A stretch of DNA of 64,000 nucleotides from NCBI GenBank assembly GCA_021234155.1, contig JAJEKV010000011.1, positions 11,695,255 through 11,759,254 on the forward strand, written 5' to 3'. Source of the DNA: Isoetes taiwanensis. Its lineage: Eukaryota > Streptophyta > Lycopodiopsida > Isoetales > Isoetaceae. The notes beneath the pieces are model-generated. The model did not search any database and was not told the DNA's origin. It worked only from the letters and a program-made list of their open reading frames with translations. Made by a program: the position numbers and the translations under genes. This document shows, piece after piece, positions 31,625 to 43,185 of this stretch (position 1 is the first letter of the stretch; every line of letters begins with the position of its first letter).

Positions 31625-33105
31625 TGTGACGTCCCCCACTCATATACGGTGCACTCACCATATACAAACAGGAGTTCATCCCCCGTACCAGCTCCATGCT
31701 GATACAAGGCCCTCCACGTGTCACTGCAACCTTGACGAGTTCCAGTGGGAAGAATGAAGGGGTCATTTTACCCTGTCTCCCTCAGGGCCTACCTAGCTCC
31801 CATGACCATCACGAAGGATGGTTCACCACATATCTGCATAGACAAAGATCAGCACATCACATATGGAGATCCTACCCAAGGCTCGGACTCAAGGGGGGTG
31901 ACTGACGGCTTGGACCTCCAGAAGTCATTGCAGACAGAATTCATGGCAAATGGATTTGGCTGGCATAAGAACATGGCTTAGGGTAGTCCACTCCATCCGC
32001 CCCTCCTGTGCACACTTTGCAGAGTAGGTTGAAAAGTCTTGGGACCTGACTGTAGCCCGCCGGATGCATAGCCAGAGGGGCTACTCCTGGGTTGCATCTC
32101 CCCAGTTCTAATGGGGCAGGTAGGGATTACTCCCACCAGAGGTTGGCATGCTGACTCAAGGTGACTAGAGGGCTACTGCCCGTACTCGATTGAACTCCAT
32201 GGAAGGTGTACACCACCCCAAGAGTGTCGAACCCATGCAAAGCCCGCACGCAGTGGTAGAGCATTAGGTCTAGTGCACTATAGTCCCCGATAGGCTTTAC
32301 TACCAGAGGGACGTGATCATGAGTTAGGACATGAGCCTCCTTGTAAGCCAGTCTGGCCCCTCCACCCACAACCAGGTGTGGCTCTTGTACACAGGCCGAA
32401 TTTAATAGTGCATTAAAGAGGACTAGCTAGGAGCATCAACTACTAGGCTTTTAGGGCCTCTATCCCCCTTCCCAATACAATGATTCCACAGAGATCATTA
32501 TCACATACATATCATAGAAGAACTAAAGAATAAGATTTTAATCTAAATCACAAAAGTTAGGTTCTTTAGTTATGACTTGATATCTAGAGGTCTAGGTGGC
32601 TGCTATAGGCAATTCAATAGGCTAAACCTACTTACTCTATGCCTGGGAGGCGGATTAGACTATTGAATTGGCAAAATACCTGATCCGTGGCTTGCTCCTC
32701 CTGCTCTGAACGTGTCCATGTTGCTGAATTGCTTGAAGATGAAGTCGAAAAGGAAAGCTGATGAGCTAGGATGCTCAGACAGATTTTGGGAGTCAAGATT
32801 GGCTCTTGGAGCAAGCGAAACGGAGCTCTAGAAGGCTATGGACGGAAATGGAAAGTTAGGGTTTTGATACCTTATATAGGCTATAAGTTAGTGCAAGGGT
32901 TTCCAACGACCCTTGAGATACCCACTTATTATTCAAGTGGGTTAAAGTGCACACATGAATAAATGTGCACACACTTGCAAATTGCCCCCTAGGGCGCTAC
33001 TTGCTTAGCTACACGTCGGCATACACGTCAGTTAGGATGGCGTGTACGCATGACGATGCAGTACAGTATACGTCTTGGGACCGTATACTGTGATGGAACG
33101 TCACA
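31625..33105 (-). repeat. 3' LTR of Ty3 chromovirus remnant A
   Basis: The ends form TGTGACGT...ACGTCACA, an inverted pair expected of LTR termini. On the minus strand the base before the LTR follows a purine-rich tract (AAGGTGGGGAGAA), a good polypurine tract. A minus-strand TATA box (CTATATAAGG, about 32870-32880) lies inside. The length is 1,481 bases. The partner 5' LTR is not in the window. Confidence 0.7.
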
Positions 33106-34032
33106 TTCTCCCCACCTTGAAATGATGCTGTCCGCGGCATTGTGGGTCTCCCCACCCTGGGGGTCTTCCTGTCCTGCAAGCATTATTATTATAAAATACA
33201 TACATATTTATTAGAGTTACTCTAAGGTAATATTTTTAAAACATTCCTATGACATTTCATTATGCAAATAACTTATCAATTTATGCCTCACTTAATATGA
33301 CATTTGAGTTTATCAAAATTTATCAAATTCATATAAGATTATCTTTCTAGGTACCCTTCATTCCTTGCAACACATTTCAACAACTTGTGTTGCAAGTCTT
33401 CGTAGCTCGACCTCCTTGCCCTCCGGAGTGCTCTATTGGCCTGCAGGTCGATACTACGTTAGTACCATTTTAATTATTAATAAAATTATGGTTATAAGAG
33501 GACCACCCATCTAATTAACTAAATGAATGCATGACTAATCTCCCGGCGTAGGAAGAGGATGCTTCTTCCATCGTGGCCGTGGAGACAGCGCCCTATAATG
33601 CCTATACCATGCACTCGATCATGGCCCGTGAGGGTTTAAGCGTAAGGGTCGTTTAAGACGATCCTATCATAGCCCATGATTGGGTGCTACCTTATGCATG
33701 ACCTCCCTGATCATGCATATCCCAGTGCAGCATGGCCCAAAGGGTTTAAGCTAGAGAACATCCTTGATGATCTCATCCTCGCCCATGTTAACTTCTACCT
33801 TTAATCGCATGTCCTTCCCCTATGGACATGCTTACATTACGGTGCAACATTGCGCATGTTCACCATTTGCCTAACTAATTCAAGCAAAACCGCGGTCATG
33901 CCTACAATGACATTACATCACGTCCTAGAGATCACCGTAGTGGTCCCATCATCAGTAATTACGCATGCAACCCATACTTAGCATAGGCTGCATGCGTAGA
34001 TTAATCTTAACTACACATGAAATTAATCCATC
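33106..34032. other. Untranslated part between pol and 3' LTR of Ty3 remnant A
   Basis: No ORF; it lies between the predicted pol stop (34033) and the polypurine tract beside the LTR. Confidence 0.5.
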
Positions 34033-34985
34033 TCAATTCGACATGCCTGAGCCGATTACTTCGGAGATGACTTTGCCGTCCCATTTCTCCATAAACTGCA
34101 GGTACTGCCTTATCAGGTCCTATTTAAGTACCCACGTTGCGTCTTCCACTGGCAAGTGTTTCCACTTGATCAAATATTGGAGAAACTCTGATCTCCTTGT
34201 CTTCTTGATCGCCTTATCAAGGATCAAGTCTGGGACTATCTCTAGCTGCTCTTCTGTCATTTCCCACAATGTTAGCATGTCTAAGAATTCTTCTGGGTTT
34301 GGAGTGTGCTTCTTCAGCAAACTCACGTGGAAGACTTTATGAATTTTCAAGTGTGCTGGCAGCTCTAACTTGTAGGACTGGTTACCTACTCTCTTGGCTA
34401 TTCTGAAGGAAGCTTCTTACAATTTTCGATGCTGGGCTTTGTCTGCTTCACTTTGATCTTGAGCCCAGACGTTGTCGGCAACTTGGAACTCTCTGACCGT
34501 CCGGTGCTTGTCGGCGACGCTCTTTTGTCGACTCCTCGCTGCAAGAAGATATCCTCGGACCTCTTCTACCAGCTGCTGCATGTCGGCCAACATTTGCTGC
34601 GAAACCTCTACCTTTGACACAGGATTGTGCCAAGTGTCTGGAGTCAGACATTGGTAGCCGTAGTTGATCATGAACGGCGACATCTGGGATGATTCTTGCT
34701 TCGTGCTATTATAAGCGAACTCAACCAAGTGAATGTAATCTTCCCACTTACTCTGCTTGTTCCAGACATAGTTTCTTAGCATATCTTCCAAGATTCTGTT
34801 GGTCCGTTCTGTTTGCCCATCTGTCTGAGGATGATAGGCCGTGCTCATGGACAGCTTCGTCTGGATCGTCGCAAAAAGGTCCTGCCAAAAGGCACTCATG
34901 AACTTCGGGTCTCTAGTCGTCGGATTCGTCGATCCTACGACCCAGATCGTATGTTGGGGCCTGTGAGCACCTCGCGTTTTGCTTA
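34033..34985 (-). pseudogene. Ty3/gypsy chromovirus integrase with chromodomain, truncated
   Basis: The minus-strand frame runs without frameshift. It covers the second half of the integrase core (DPKFMSAFWQDL, then TAYHPQTDGQTERTN with the catalytic Glu), the integrase C-terminal segment (FHVSLLKKHTP) and a chromodomain (EFLQYLIKWKHLPVEDATW) reading through to a stop at 34033-34035. Two in-frame stops (TAA at 34417-34419, TAG at 34120-34122) disable it. The 5' side breaks off at about 34985, where a SINE-like repeat begins. Gag, protease, RT and RNase H are therefore missing. Chromodomains target integration to heterochromatin in this lineage. Confidence 0.85.
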
Positions 34986-35324
34986 TACTCATTTATGATT
35001 GGAGGCGCCTATGATTTTGAAATATGAAATACGATTTCGCCTAAGGTTTTGAGAGAATATCGAACCTCTATACGGCTTTGCCTAAGATTTTAGAATATGA
35101 AATACGGGGGCTCGAACCTCTACCAAAATAACTCAATATTCTAATAAGACTACTTTAACCAATATACCCAGTGAGCGAATGTGATTATTTTTTATCTTGA
35201 ATCTGTGTTTTTTTTTAACAACCCATTCAATTGTTTTAGGGATATATGGACTATGGTTTCAGGAATTGTTATTTTTTACATCCATATAAAATCTCCCTAG
35301 AACCCCCTGTTATTTTGCTACATA
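34985..35324 (-). repeat. tRNA-like SINE family 2, copy 2
   Basis: On the minus strand a tRNA-like head has an A-box-like TGGGTATATTGGTTA and a perfect B box GGTTCGAGCCC. A body of two tandem sub-units with GTATTTCATATT follows. It matches 2553-2905 throughout. It abuts the broken integrase on one side and is interrupted by a Helitron-like end at 35325. Confidence 0.5.
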
Positions 35325-35353
35325 CTAGAAACGTGAGCCCGGCGATGCCGGGC
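35325..35353 (-). mobile_element. Helitron-like 3' terminus (minus strand)
   Basis: Perfect 7-bp hairpin GCCCGGC/GCCGGGC (loop GAT, 35337-35353). On the minus strand it is followed by eight bases, CTAG, and a T outside the element. Comparison with repeat copy 1 (near 2900) shows the insertion splits the family-2 repeat next to an A, as Helitrons do (between A and T). The element would extend rightwards; its 5' end was not found. Confidence 0.6.
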
Positions 35354-35391
35354 ATTAGTCCGGACGTGTGGAATTAGTCCGGACGTGTGGA
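35354..35391. repeat. 19-bp tandem duplication
   Basis: ATTAGTCCGGACGTGTGGA is present twice in succession, just inside the Helitron-like end. Confidence 0.9.
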
Positions 35392-36939
35392 ATGGATAGA
35401 TGTAAAGAGTTATAGATGTGGTTTTATACATAAAAGTAATGGAGTGTCAACGGTTTAGAGATGTCAGACATTAACCATGGAGTGGGTAGGAATAGTGGAA
35501 TGCATAGAATGGGTAGATATGGAATGCATGGATGGCATTGGATTACATAGAGTTGGCATTACTTGGTATTTGTCAGATTCTAAATCGCATATCCAATGTG
35601 TAATAAACACAATTGCAATTGGAGTGTAAAGAAAAAACTATTAGCATTTAGACACATCCAATTGTAGGCATGTGGTGCAGAAGATGTGTGTTTGGGTATA
35701 ACAATTGCAGTTGTGGTGTAAGAAAAAACTATTAGCATTTTAGAAACCCTTATTGTAGTAGGCATGTGACGCAGAAGATGTGTGTTGGATATGCCTATAT
35801 GTGTGGATAAAAGCATAAGATGTGTGTGTTGGGTATGTTTATGTGTGTGGATAAAAGCATGCCGAGGTGTGGATTGAGTTGTGGGACTCAAATTATGGGT
35901 ACTTGGACCTTTGAGTCATTATAATTGGATCTTTACGTCATTTATGGTTTGAGTTTGATACGTTTGCCAAATTGGTAATTATCATCATGATAAAGGGAAA
36001 ATGGATAGGGAGAACAAATAGTTAACAAAAGCTATGTGTTGGTGAACTTGTAAAAGTTAATCATAACCATTGCATATTCTTTAGGGTTAACACGTGTTAA
36101 ATATAGACATAACAATTAGGATTGCAATATGGTCTCAAATTACAATACTCTTCTAAAAATAAATGAAGTACATGGCTATATATTCTTCTTGTGTTGTAAC
36201 AAAACTTGATAAAGTGTCTTCGTCTAAACATTTCTTCTAAACAATCCATTAGATGTTACTTTGCCATTTGTGCATGTGATACAATCCAATTTGCAAGGCT
36301 ATATATCCACAATATTTTTCATTTAAGTTTTGTGATGACCGCAAAACAATGAGATCTTGAATTGACATCTGAAAAACTTGGAAGTTCAATACAGAATTCA
36401 AACTAATACAGGAAAAACTATATCAAATTGACTTGCCCTACATCACATCTTAGAACTGTATATATCCTTCACATTTTTCCTTTCTATTCATCCTACAAAC
36501 AGAAAATCAAGCATTCCTCACATGAAGCTTCTAGACATGCACAACGTAGAAAATATATTAATGCAGTATTACCATGAACCTATTTTTCCTAAACTCATAT
36601 TGCTCTCCTCTATAACCCAAAAGGAGCAATACAAAATTGTATAAGAATAAAATGCAAAGCCTTAAGAAAATGCAAATTGTGGAGTAGCTGTCTGTAATAA
36701 CTCACGAAATGCTCTAATCCAAGAAGAAAAGCAGTACAGACAAAAGCCAGAAAATGTTTAGTGTGCAAGAAAAGATATAGCAAGAAAGAAATATCTAGGC
36801 CCCCTCTTTATTACATTCATGAGAAAGCATATTGACACCGATCAAATTTAAAAAATCACTGTAGGCATACTCTGTAACTATTTCATAAAGTATCTAATAA
36901 TCATCACCAATCCTTGGCATAAGAAGACATCAAACTCAC
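35392..36939. other. Unassigned AT-rich sequence
   Basis: The first part should be Helitron interior. Around 35580-35870 are repeated GTGTGTTGGGTAT- and AAGATGTGTG-type segments. No supported gene. Confidence 0.4.
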
Positions 36940-38844
36940 CAAATGTGATCAGACCTGCCTGGCTCTTAAGCATGTAAAAGGTTTTGATATTCATGTTGAA
37001 GAACAATGTCACAACGCACAGTACAAAGCATCCTTTGTCTTGCAAGAATATGCCAAAGAAAGTGTTGTACTTTATCTTATATTGGCAGCGTAGCTTACAG
37101 CTGAAACACTTATATTCTGCTGCATGGATAAAATGTGTTGGATAAATTCTAGGAACGAAATATTATTTGACATGCTTACCAAGGTCCACAGCAGGTCCTT
37201 CAAAATATTGTATAAGCGATACTAAAGCCCCTACTCTGCAAAATTGCAGAACAGAAAGAAAAACAATAGTAAGCATATTGTGCAATGTTTTAATCATGCA
37301 AGAAAGGAGTTCAAAATATGTGGAAAACCATATAGCAAACTATTCATAACTTTTTATTCTTCTGATGCATGTAAAAATTTCAGAACCTGAACCTATACAC
37401 TTATCCTTATGTAATGATTTTCATTAATCTGATCATCGGACAAATGCTTATGGTTTTAATTATCTATGACAAAGGCTTTGATTATCTATGGCAAAGAGAT
37501 TACCTTAGATGCAAGGGTTTGTGCTTCAACGTATTTGACATCCTAGGCGAACTGTGTCAAGCTTTGTCCTGATTCAGCATGGGTTACATCAGAAAACAAT
37601 GGATAGTGAATACCTTTGGTTGCTCTATACAACCAAATGGCAACTCAAAGGAGCTCACCTGTGCATTGCACAACTTCTCCCCCTTGTGAGAACTAATCCA
37701 TCGTTTACATGCTTAAGATAATAAGTCTATTCTTACCACATAACCGCTTCTAGAATTATTAGAATTTACCTAAGGGACTTGTTGGATGGCAACTCTTTAA
37801 CCAAGACTGCAAGGTTGGATGCTGCAAGTATACCAAGAATAGTGGATGCAAGTCATATGTGGACTTTGGAGGAGGAAACTATACCAATCAGAAAGGAGCT
37901 GCTACTCCTTAACAAATAATGTTGATGAAGAGTACAAGACCACAAACATACACCAGCATGAAATGTGGAGGACGGAGTCGCTTTTCTAGAAGTCTTGATA
38001 GATCTTAAAGCAGATAACATCTTCCCTGCTATTGAATATGCAGATGTTAAAATTCAAACCACAATAATTCTGATAGTGAGCATGCAAAAATCAAACAGTG
38101 ATTATAAGGTTGCAGTTGTAAAGCGTTTCAGGTTTGTCCCTTGGTAATCAATCCATTGGGTAAAAAATATCTTTAGAGCATGGGGGGCTCCTGTTAATGC
38201 ATCCACTAAAAAATTCTAATAGCACAGTCCCATAATCACAAACATTCTCCATTACTAAACTTTCTACAACCATTCTGTTATATAACATGGAACCATGGTG
38301 GCAATAGTATTTCATGCAGAATTATGTATCTAGCATTGTTTTCGGGTTCATGTTTCTGAATGGAGGAATTAATGTCTTTCTATGATGGTAAAGCCCATAA
38401 CTTAAAAGAGGACGATAGCGCACTCATTGAATTTACTCCAATATATGCTTGATTCCTTGGTGAGCAATGCCTAAGGAGGAAAATACCAATAAGTAGCACA
38501 CGGAGGACAATAGCTCAACTTGTTGTTAAATGAGGACTTCAAAAATATACCGTCTAAGGCAAGGTTTCCTAATATATGTTATCATGCCAAAATACTACAG
38601 AAGTGGCCTTGAAGCTTCAGAATATCATAATTCTTCTGCAGAATTTATCTTCCTATTCTAGGAGTGACCAATTCAATGTACTGGGCATGAGGTTCCTAAA
38701 CTTAATAGTGGTCAAACTATTCTTCCATGACAAAAGAAAAGCATCATACCTGCTATTGAGGTTGCAGCAAAAAAAAAGGCCCATATAAAACTCTTCAGCA
38801 GGCATGACAAAATTCCAAAATTCAGTAGGATCCTGCATGGCCAT
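36940..38844 (-). other. Possible multi-exon gene, unrecognised
   Basis: Minus strand. A candidate first exon is 38750-38844: MAMQDPTEFWNFVMPAEEFY onward, donor GTATGA, 31 codons plus two bases. A candidate exon at 37180-37235 is flanked by a consensus acceptor and GTAAGC donor. It reads VGALVSLIQYFEGPAVDL and would join the first exon in frame. A possible 15-base micro-exon at 36940-36954 continues in phase (GLITFG). I do not recognise the protein; the first exon looks like the start of a membrane or small soluble protein. Exons in the 1.5-kb gap may be missed. A TIR element lies about 80 bases upstream. Confidence 0.3.
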
Positions 38845-38925
38845 CGTTGTCTCGGCCGTGAGACTGAAGCGCCACTGTAGTTGGTCTCGGCTTTGAGAGA
38901 CGGGAAGAGGAGGCTTGAATAAAAA

Positions 38926-39732
38926 ATTTAGGGAAAATTTTAAAAATGCCCTTATATTTAAGGGTATTTGTCAAAATGCCCTTGTATTTCAAGGAATTGT
39001 CAAATTGCCCTTATTATTTTCGGGCTACATTCTGATAAGATAAAGGCAACAACGAAGGCAACACAGCTCGATCTTCGGCAATCCTTCCTTTTTGTAGCCC
39101 AAGCTTGGAAAGAACGCAAAGCCAAATTTGCTTTTCTTTTGAATATCAAGCAATCAGATGCTTGGGTGAAGATCTGCTGCAAAACCTGACGCCCAATTTT
39201 CTTAGAACCCACAAGGGCAAAATCTGTAATCAGATATATCAGGGTTATATCACCTATCTTCGGTCGAATAAAGTCGGATCACACAAAGAATCCCCCATAT
39301 TTACAGACAAATCCTGAAAATACAAGGAAGAAGGCACAGAGAGAAGGCTTATTACAGATTGCAGAGGCTTATTATAGAGAATCCCGAAAATACAGAAGCG
39401 ACGGAGATGCTTATTACTTTAGAAAGCAGAGTTAGAGATCTGCACTGGAGTTCCTCATCCTTGTAAAATCTAATCGTGCTCATGATGATTCCTGCTAAAT
39501 TCTGCACCATATAAGGCAGTTTTTGGGTTCAAGCAGCATTAAATTTTGATTCTTTTCAATGATCAAATTCTTAGTAAAGTGTCGTTTTGTTGCACTGGCC
39601 AATGCTCGGATTCCTGCATGCTCGATTCTGCTACCCCAAGTTTGGGGCATTTTTATAATTTTGGAAAATATCGGGGCATTTTAGCAAATATATAACAAAA
39701 GTGGGACATTTTTAAAATTTTCCCTAAAATTT
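38926..39732. mobile_element. TIR DNA element (about 0.8 kb, non-autonomous)
   Basis: Terminal inverted repeats: GGGAAAATTTTAAAAATG on the left and its inverse, with one or two changes, ending TTTTCCCT near 39724 on the right. The flanks AAAATTTA are similar on both sides, suggesting a target duplication of about 8-9 bp in AT-rich DNA. No transposase. The interior near 39000-39200 is open on both strands but unrecognised. Confidence 0.55.
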
Positions 39733-41160
39733 AAAATTTGCATATCGAATCTTGATAGCGTCCCGCAAGGAAACGCAAACCGGAGAGGGAACGCCGCGTG
39801 CGTCTGCACAGCGGCGTTCCAGGCACAAATACCAAGGCCCTCTCATTTTAATAAAGAAGATTGGCATCCTAAATGCAGAAATGAAAGTCATGAAGCACCG
39901 GTGCATTAATCCTAGGGTATGTTGTATAAAATGACATGCCATAGTAAAAGAATATGCCATGCCATTGATACTTCTTTCAAAATTCAAGCGTCATAACTAA
40001 GCAGTTCTAGTCAACTCAACAGATATTCCGCCCAATTATTTGTTACATCGTATTTGCCACCATTGTGGGGCAAACATTTACACAAAGATGACTAACAATA
40101 TAAACAGGGAGTCAGAACAACAGTCTAGTAGAAAGAACATTACAAACAATGGAGGCCATACCTCCAAGCTCCCCAAGAACCGTAAAGTGCTCAGCATTAT
40201 TGAAATGCAATCAGTTCAGTTAAGGACACATTGGCCAATGTCGTCACAAGCTCAATACAATGCAAAACCTCATGATCACAAGCGTCACCCCCGCACGGGG
40301 AGAGGGGGAGGGGGGGTCTCCTTCTTTATGCAGGACATGCCATCTGCATGCATAGGCTGGCCAAAAGAACCACTAATTTATATGTTTTTGATAGGCAAAT
40401 GTAACCCTTTTTATATAGTTTTATAACTAGAATAGCATCCAAAAGTCTCTATGATCCTTATTATGCATATGTAAAAAGGTAAAAGAAAACCACCCCCTTC
40501 TATTCATCCACGTGATTTTGACAGGTTCCATAAGGTGAAGCCCCCTTGGCAACCAAGCCACCCAGCCAGATAGCCACCCCAACCTCTGTACTTCAGCTAT
40601 TGCAGTACGCAATGCTCTGATTGTCCCAGTTAGACAGACAGAGGTGTTGCAATCAATATTATGACTAATGAACTACGTCAAACATTGAGTTTTAGACGTC
40701 TATACCCCTGCAATTTGATGTCAAGATGGCTAACCAATCCTTGATCCCAGTTTGTGGCTTTCTCATATCTATTTCATATCTATTTCTCTGTGACTCGGTT
40801 TCTCACGAAATTTATATCTTTGGAAAGCTGTCTCAGAGTTATTTCAAAGATATTTTATGTTGCTGATCTTTGGACAAGATTTCAGAGCGAAAACAACAGA
40901 TTTTCAGTGCTGGATTTAGAGTTTCCATTGTTCTATTTTTCAGCACTTTTCTTCATATCTATTGATCTGCATCTCTGTTTTGGGAGCAATGCATATCATT
41001 AGAATGCTTGTTCTGTGATGATTCTAAAGACATATGGTTTGTCCATATTTGCTTAAGATCTAAGAGGAGAATACAACAAGTTTTTGCAACATGATTTTAA
41101 GGTGGGATTCAGAGGGTGTGATACCATCCAATCACCTTGGATTAAAGCATTTACATGCTA
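39733..41160. other. Unassigned; part duplicated at 47.2-47.7 kb
   Basis: A 128-codon plus frame at 40040-40426 has no recognisable motif. The stretch 40497-40775 is a diverged copy of 47190-47660 (TCAAGATGGCTAACCAATCC, CGCAATGCTCTGATT). The two copies flank LINE-A at a distance, so the LINE may have landed in a duplicated region. Confidence 0.45.
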
Positions 41161-41168
41161 AAGCCTTG

Positions 41169-41422
41169 CAGACGGGCGTCTGTAAGGGGGAAAACCATTG
41201 CTTATTTTCATTTCAGACAAGCGTCTGTAAGGTGGCAGAGGTTGCACTTGAGGCTGTGCTTGATTTATGCACTTGAACACTTTCAGAAAGAGCCTGCACT
41301 TGCTTCTTGCACTTGGAAGCCTGCACCTGCTTCTGACATGTGGAAGCTTTCAGACGGGCGTCCGTAAAGGGGCGGAGGTTGTGCGTGATCAAAGTGCTTG
41401 GAGGCTTTCAGACAAGCGTCTG
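41169..41422 (+). repeat. Four palindromic motifs in LINE-A 5' leader
   Basis: CAGACGGGCGTCTG at 41169-41182, CAGACAAGCGTCTG at 41214-41227, CAGACGGGCGTCCG at 41351-41364 and CAGACAAGCGTCTG at 41409-41422. Each is followed by GTA and a G-rich run. They lie within larger repeated segments rich in GCACTTG. Iterated leader units act as promoters in some LINEs. Confidence 0.8.
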
Positions 41423-41440
41423 TAGGGTGACACCCTATTC

Positions 41441-43180
41441 ATGGCAACTCCAGTGATAGAAGAGTCAGACGAGCCCTGTGTCGCTTCATCCAACCCCACA
41501 GATATGCATGTGGATGGTGCTGATACGCAGTCCCCTCTACCTAGCGCAGACATGGCAGCAAAACTTCTTCTGGGAGAGTACATAGATGACATCCCCAATC
41601 GCAGACCAGATGACACTGGCAAAATTGATAGGTGCACACTGAAAAGAGAAGCGCGGGCAAAGTCTCGTGCAACAAGCGTAGCTCGATAGGCCTATGACAG
41701 ATACTCTAGCCTAACGGCAAGCCGTATCCGGGCTTCACCACCACCAAACCAGGCAGTTGAGGAGCACTGGAAACAGGTTCAAGCAATGGCAGAGGGCAAC
41801 AAAGCTCGAATTGCTTGCTTGGCAGAGGACATGCAGGTTTTCGCACCCAAATTGCTCAAGAGGCAGCTGGCTATTGAAAAACAGCGTGTTTCCAGCATGG
41901 AGACCCGCATACAGCACCTAGAAGATGGCCTTTGCCTAGTGCACTCTGAAAGGCAGAAGGACAAGAAGAGTCTTGCTGACATGCAGGCCCGCATGGATTC
42001 CATGTCCACCACCATTGAAACCATGACACAGGACAAGCAACGTGTTGAGCAAGAGACAATGGCAACCATCTCCTGCCTTCAATCAGAGGCTGAAGAGGCT
42101 GCTAATGTGATGCGAAAAGTCCAGGTCGCTTTTGAAGAGAACTAGTCACAATTGAGAGCCCTTCAAACTAGGGTTGAGACACAAGAAGTGGCCTCATCTG
42201 CAATGAACCCTATGCTGGACTCTCGCTTGCAGAATTTGGAGCATAGCTCCGCAGCTCGAGATCGGAAGGTGCAGGAGCTGAGGGTAGCCATCGCTGAACA
42301 AGACAAGGGCCTCAATGCAGAGGCGCATGAGCAATTGCAGCGGTGCATGCGTGAATTGACAAGGCAGCAACAATTTCAACAGGAGCTAAGCTCCCGGCTT
42401 CAGAAAGGAGAGACCACTATACCTGCCACGGCAGTCCCACCTGCCCAAGAGTATGCAAGGCGTCAGCCAGGGCCGTCTGTTACTGCACCTCCAAGCCGCT
42501 CCATGCCACCCCCGCCCCAACGTAGGCCACAGCCTATGCCCCGCCGACAACAAACAACTCCTGTTGTGCCAGGCAGAATTGACCCAACAATCAGAGAGTT
42601 CCAGGAGCTAAGGCGGAGAAGCCACAATGTGGTGGTACGTGGCCTGACAGAAGAGGCAAGGGAGGACCTCATTAACCGGCTCCAAATGTTGATTCTTGCT
42701 CGAATGACATTCCCCACGCCAGTACACATTATTAGGGCGAGACGCCATGACGTCCAGCGCCCAGACCGCCCACCGGTAGTCACATTCACAGTACGAGATG
42801 CGCAAGTGAAAGCAGCCATCCTGCGCCAGGGTAGGCAGCTGAAGGGAACTGCCTTGTATGTTGACCGAGACCTGACCCCGGCCCAATAAGAAGACCGCAG
42901 GCACGAGTTGGCCAAAGTTAAAAGCATTCGCAGACAGGGAGGAGCTGTAGGACTGATTCGGGGCAAGATGCAAATTTTCAGGCCGCCAAATGCTGCAGCG
43001 AATCCTGCTAACCCTCTAGCAGCCCCTGACCATGCCACTGCTTTGCTTGCTACAGCCGCATGCCCTGCTCAAGTTGCCTCACCTTCTGTTGCTCGCACAT
43101 CTCAGGCTGCTTCTACTTCTGCCATCCCCCCTTCTGATGCCGCCACTAAATCCTCAACTGCCGCCCCTGCCAACAAATAG
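41441..43180 (+). pseudogene. LINE-A ORF1 (L1 ORF1p-like), three nonsense codons
   Basis: One frame of 579 codons plus stop, interrupted only by TAG (41687-41689), TAG (42143-42145) and TAA (42887-42889). Domains: an acidic N-terminus; a long coiled coil (about residues 115-320, with KARIACLAEDMQVFAPKLL and RMDSMSTTIETM); a Pro/Arg linker; an RRM-like domain (RRSHNVVVRGLTEEAREDLI, then VVTFTVRDAQVKAAILRQG, about 385-470); and a C-terminal domain ending GAVGLIRGKMQIFRP. This is the ORF1p layout (trimeric coiled coil, RRM, CTD) that binds element RNA. The start is the first ATG after the leader repeats. All three stops are one C-to-T change from a Gln codon. Confidence 0.75.
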
Positions 43181-43185
43181 GAATT

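Noticed and set aside
40040-40426. 128-codon plus-strand ORF
   Set aside because: Low-complexity stretch and no family resemblance; probably chance.
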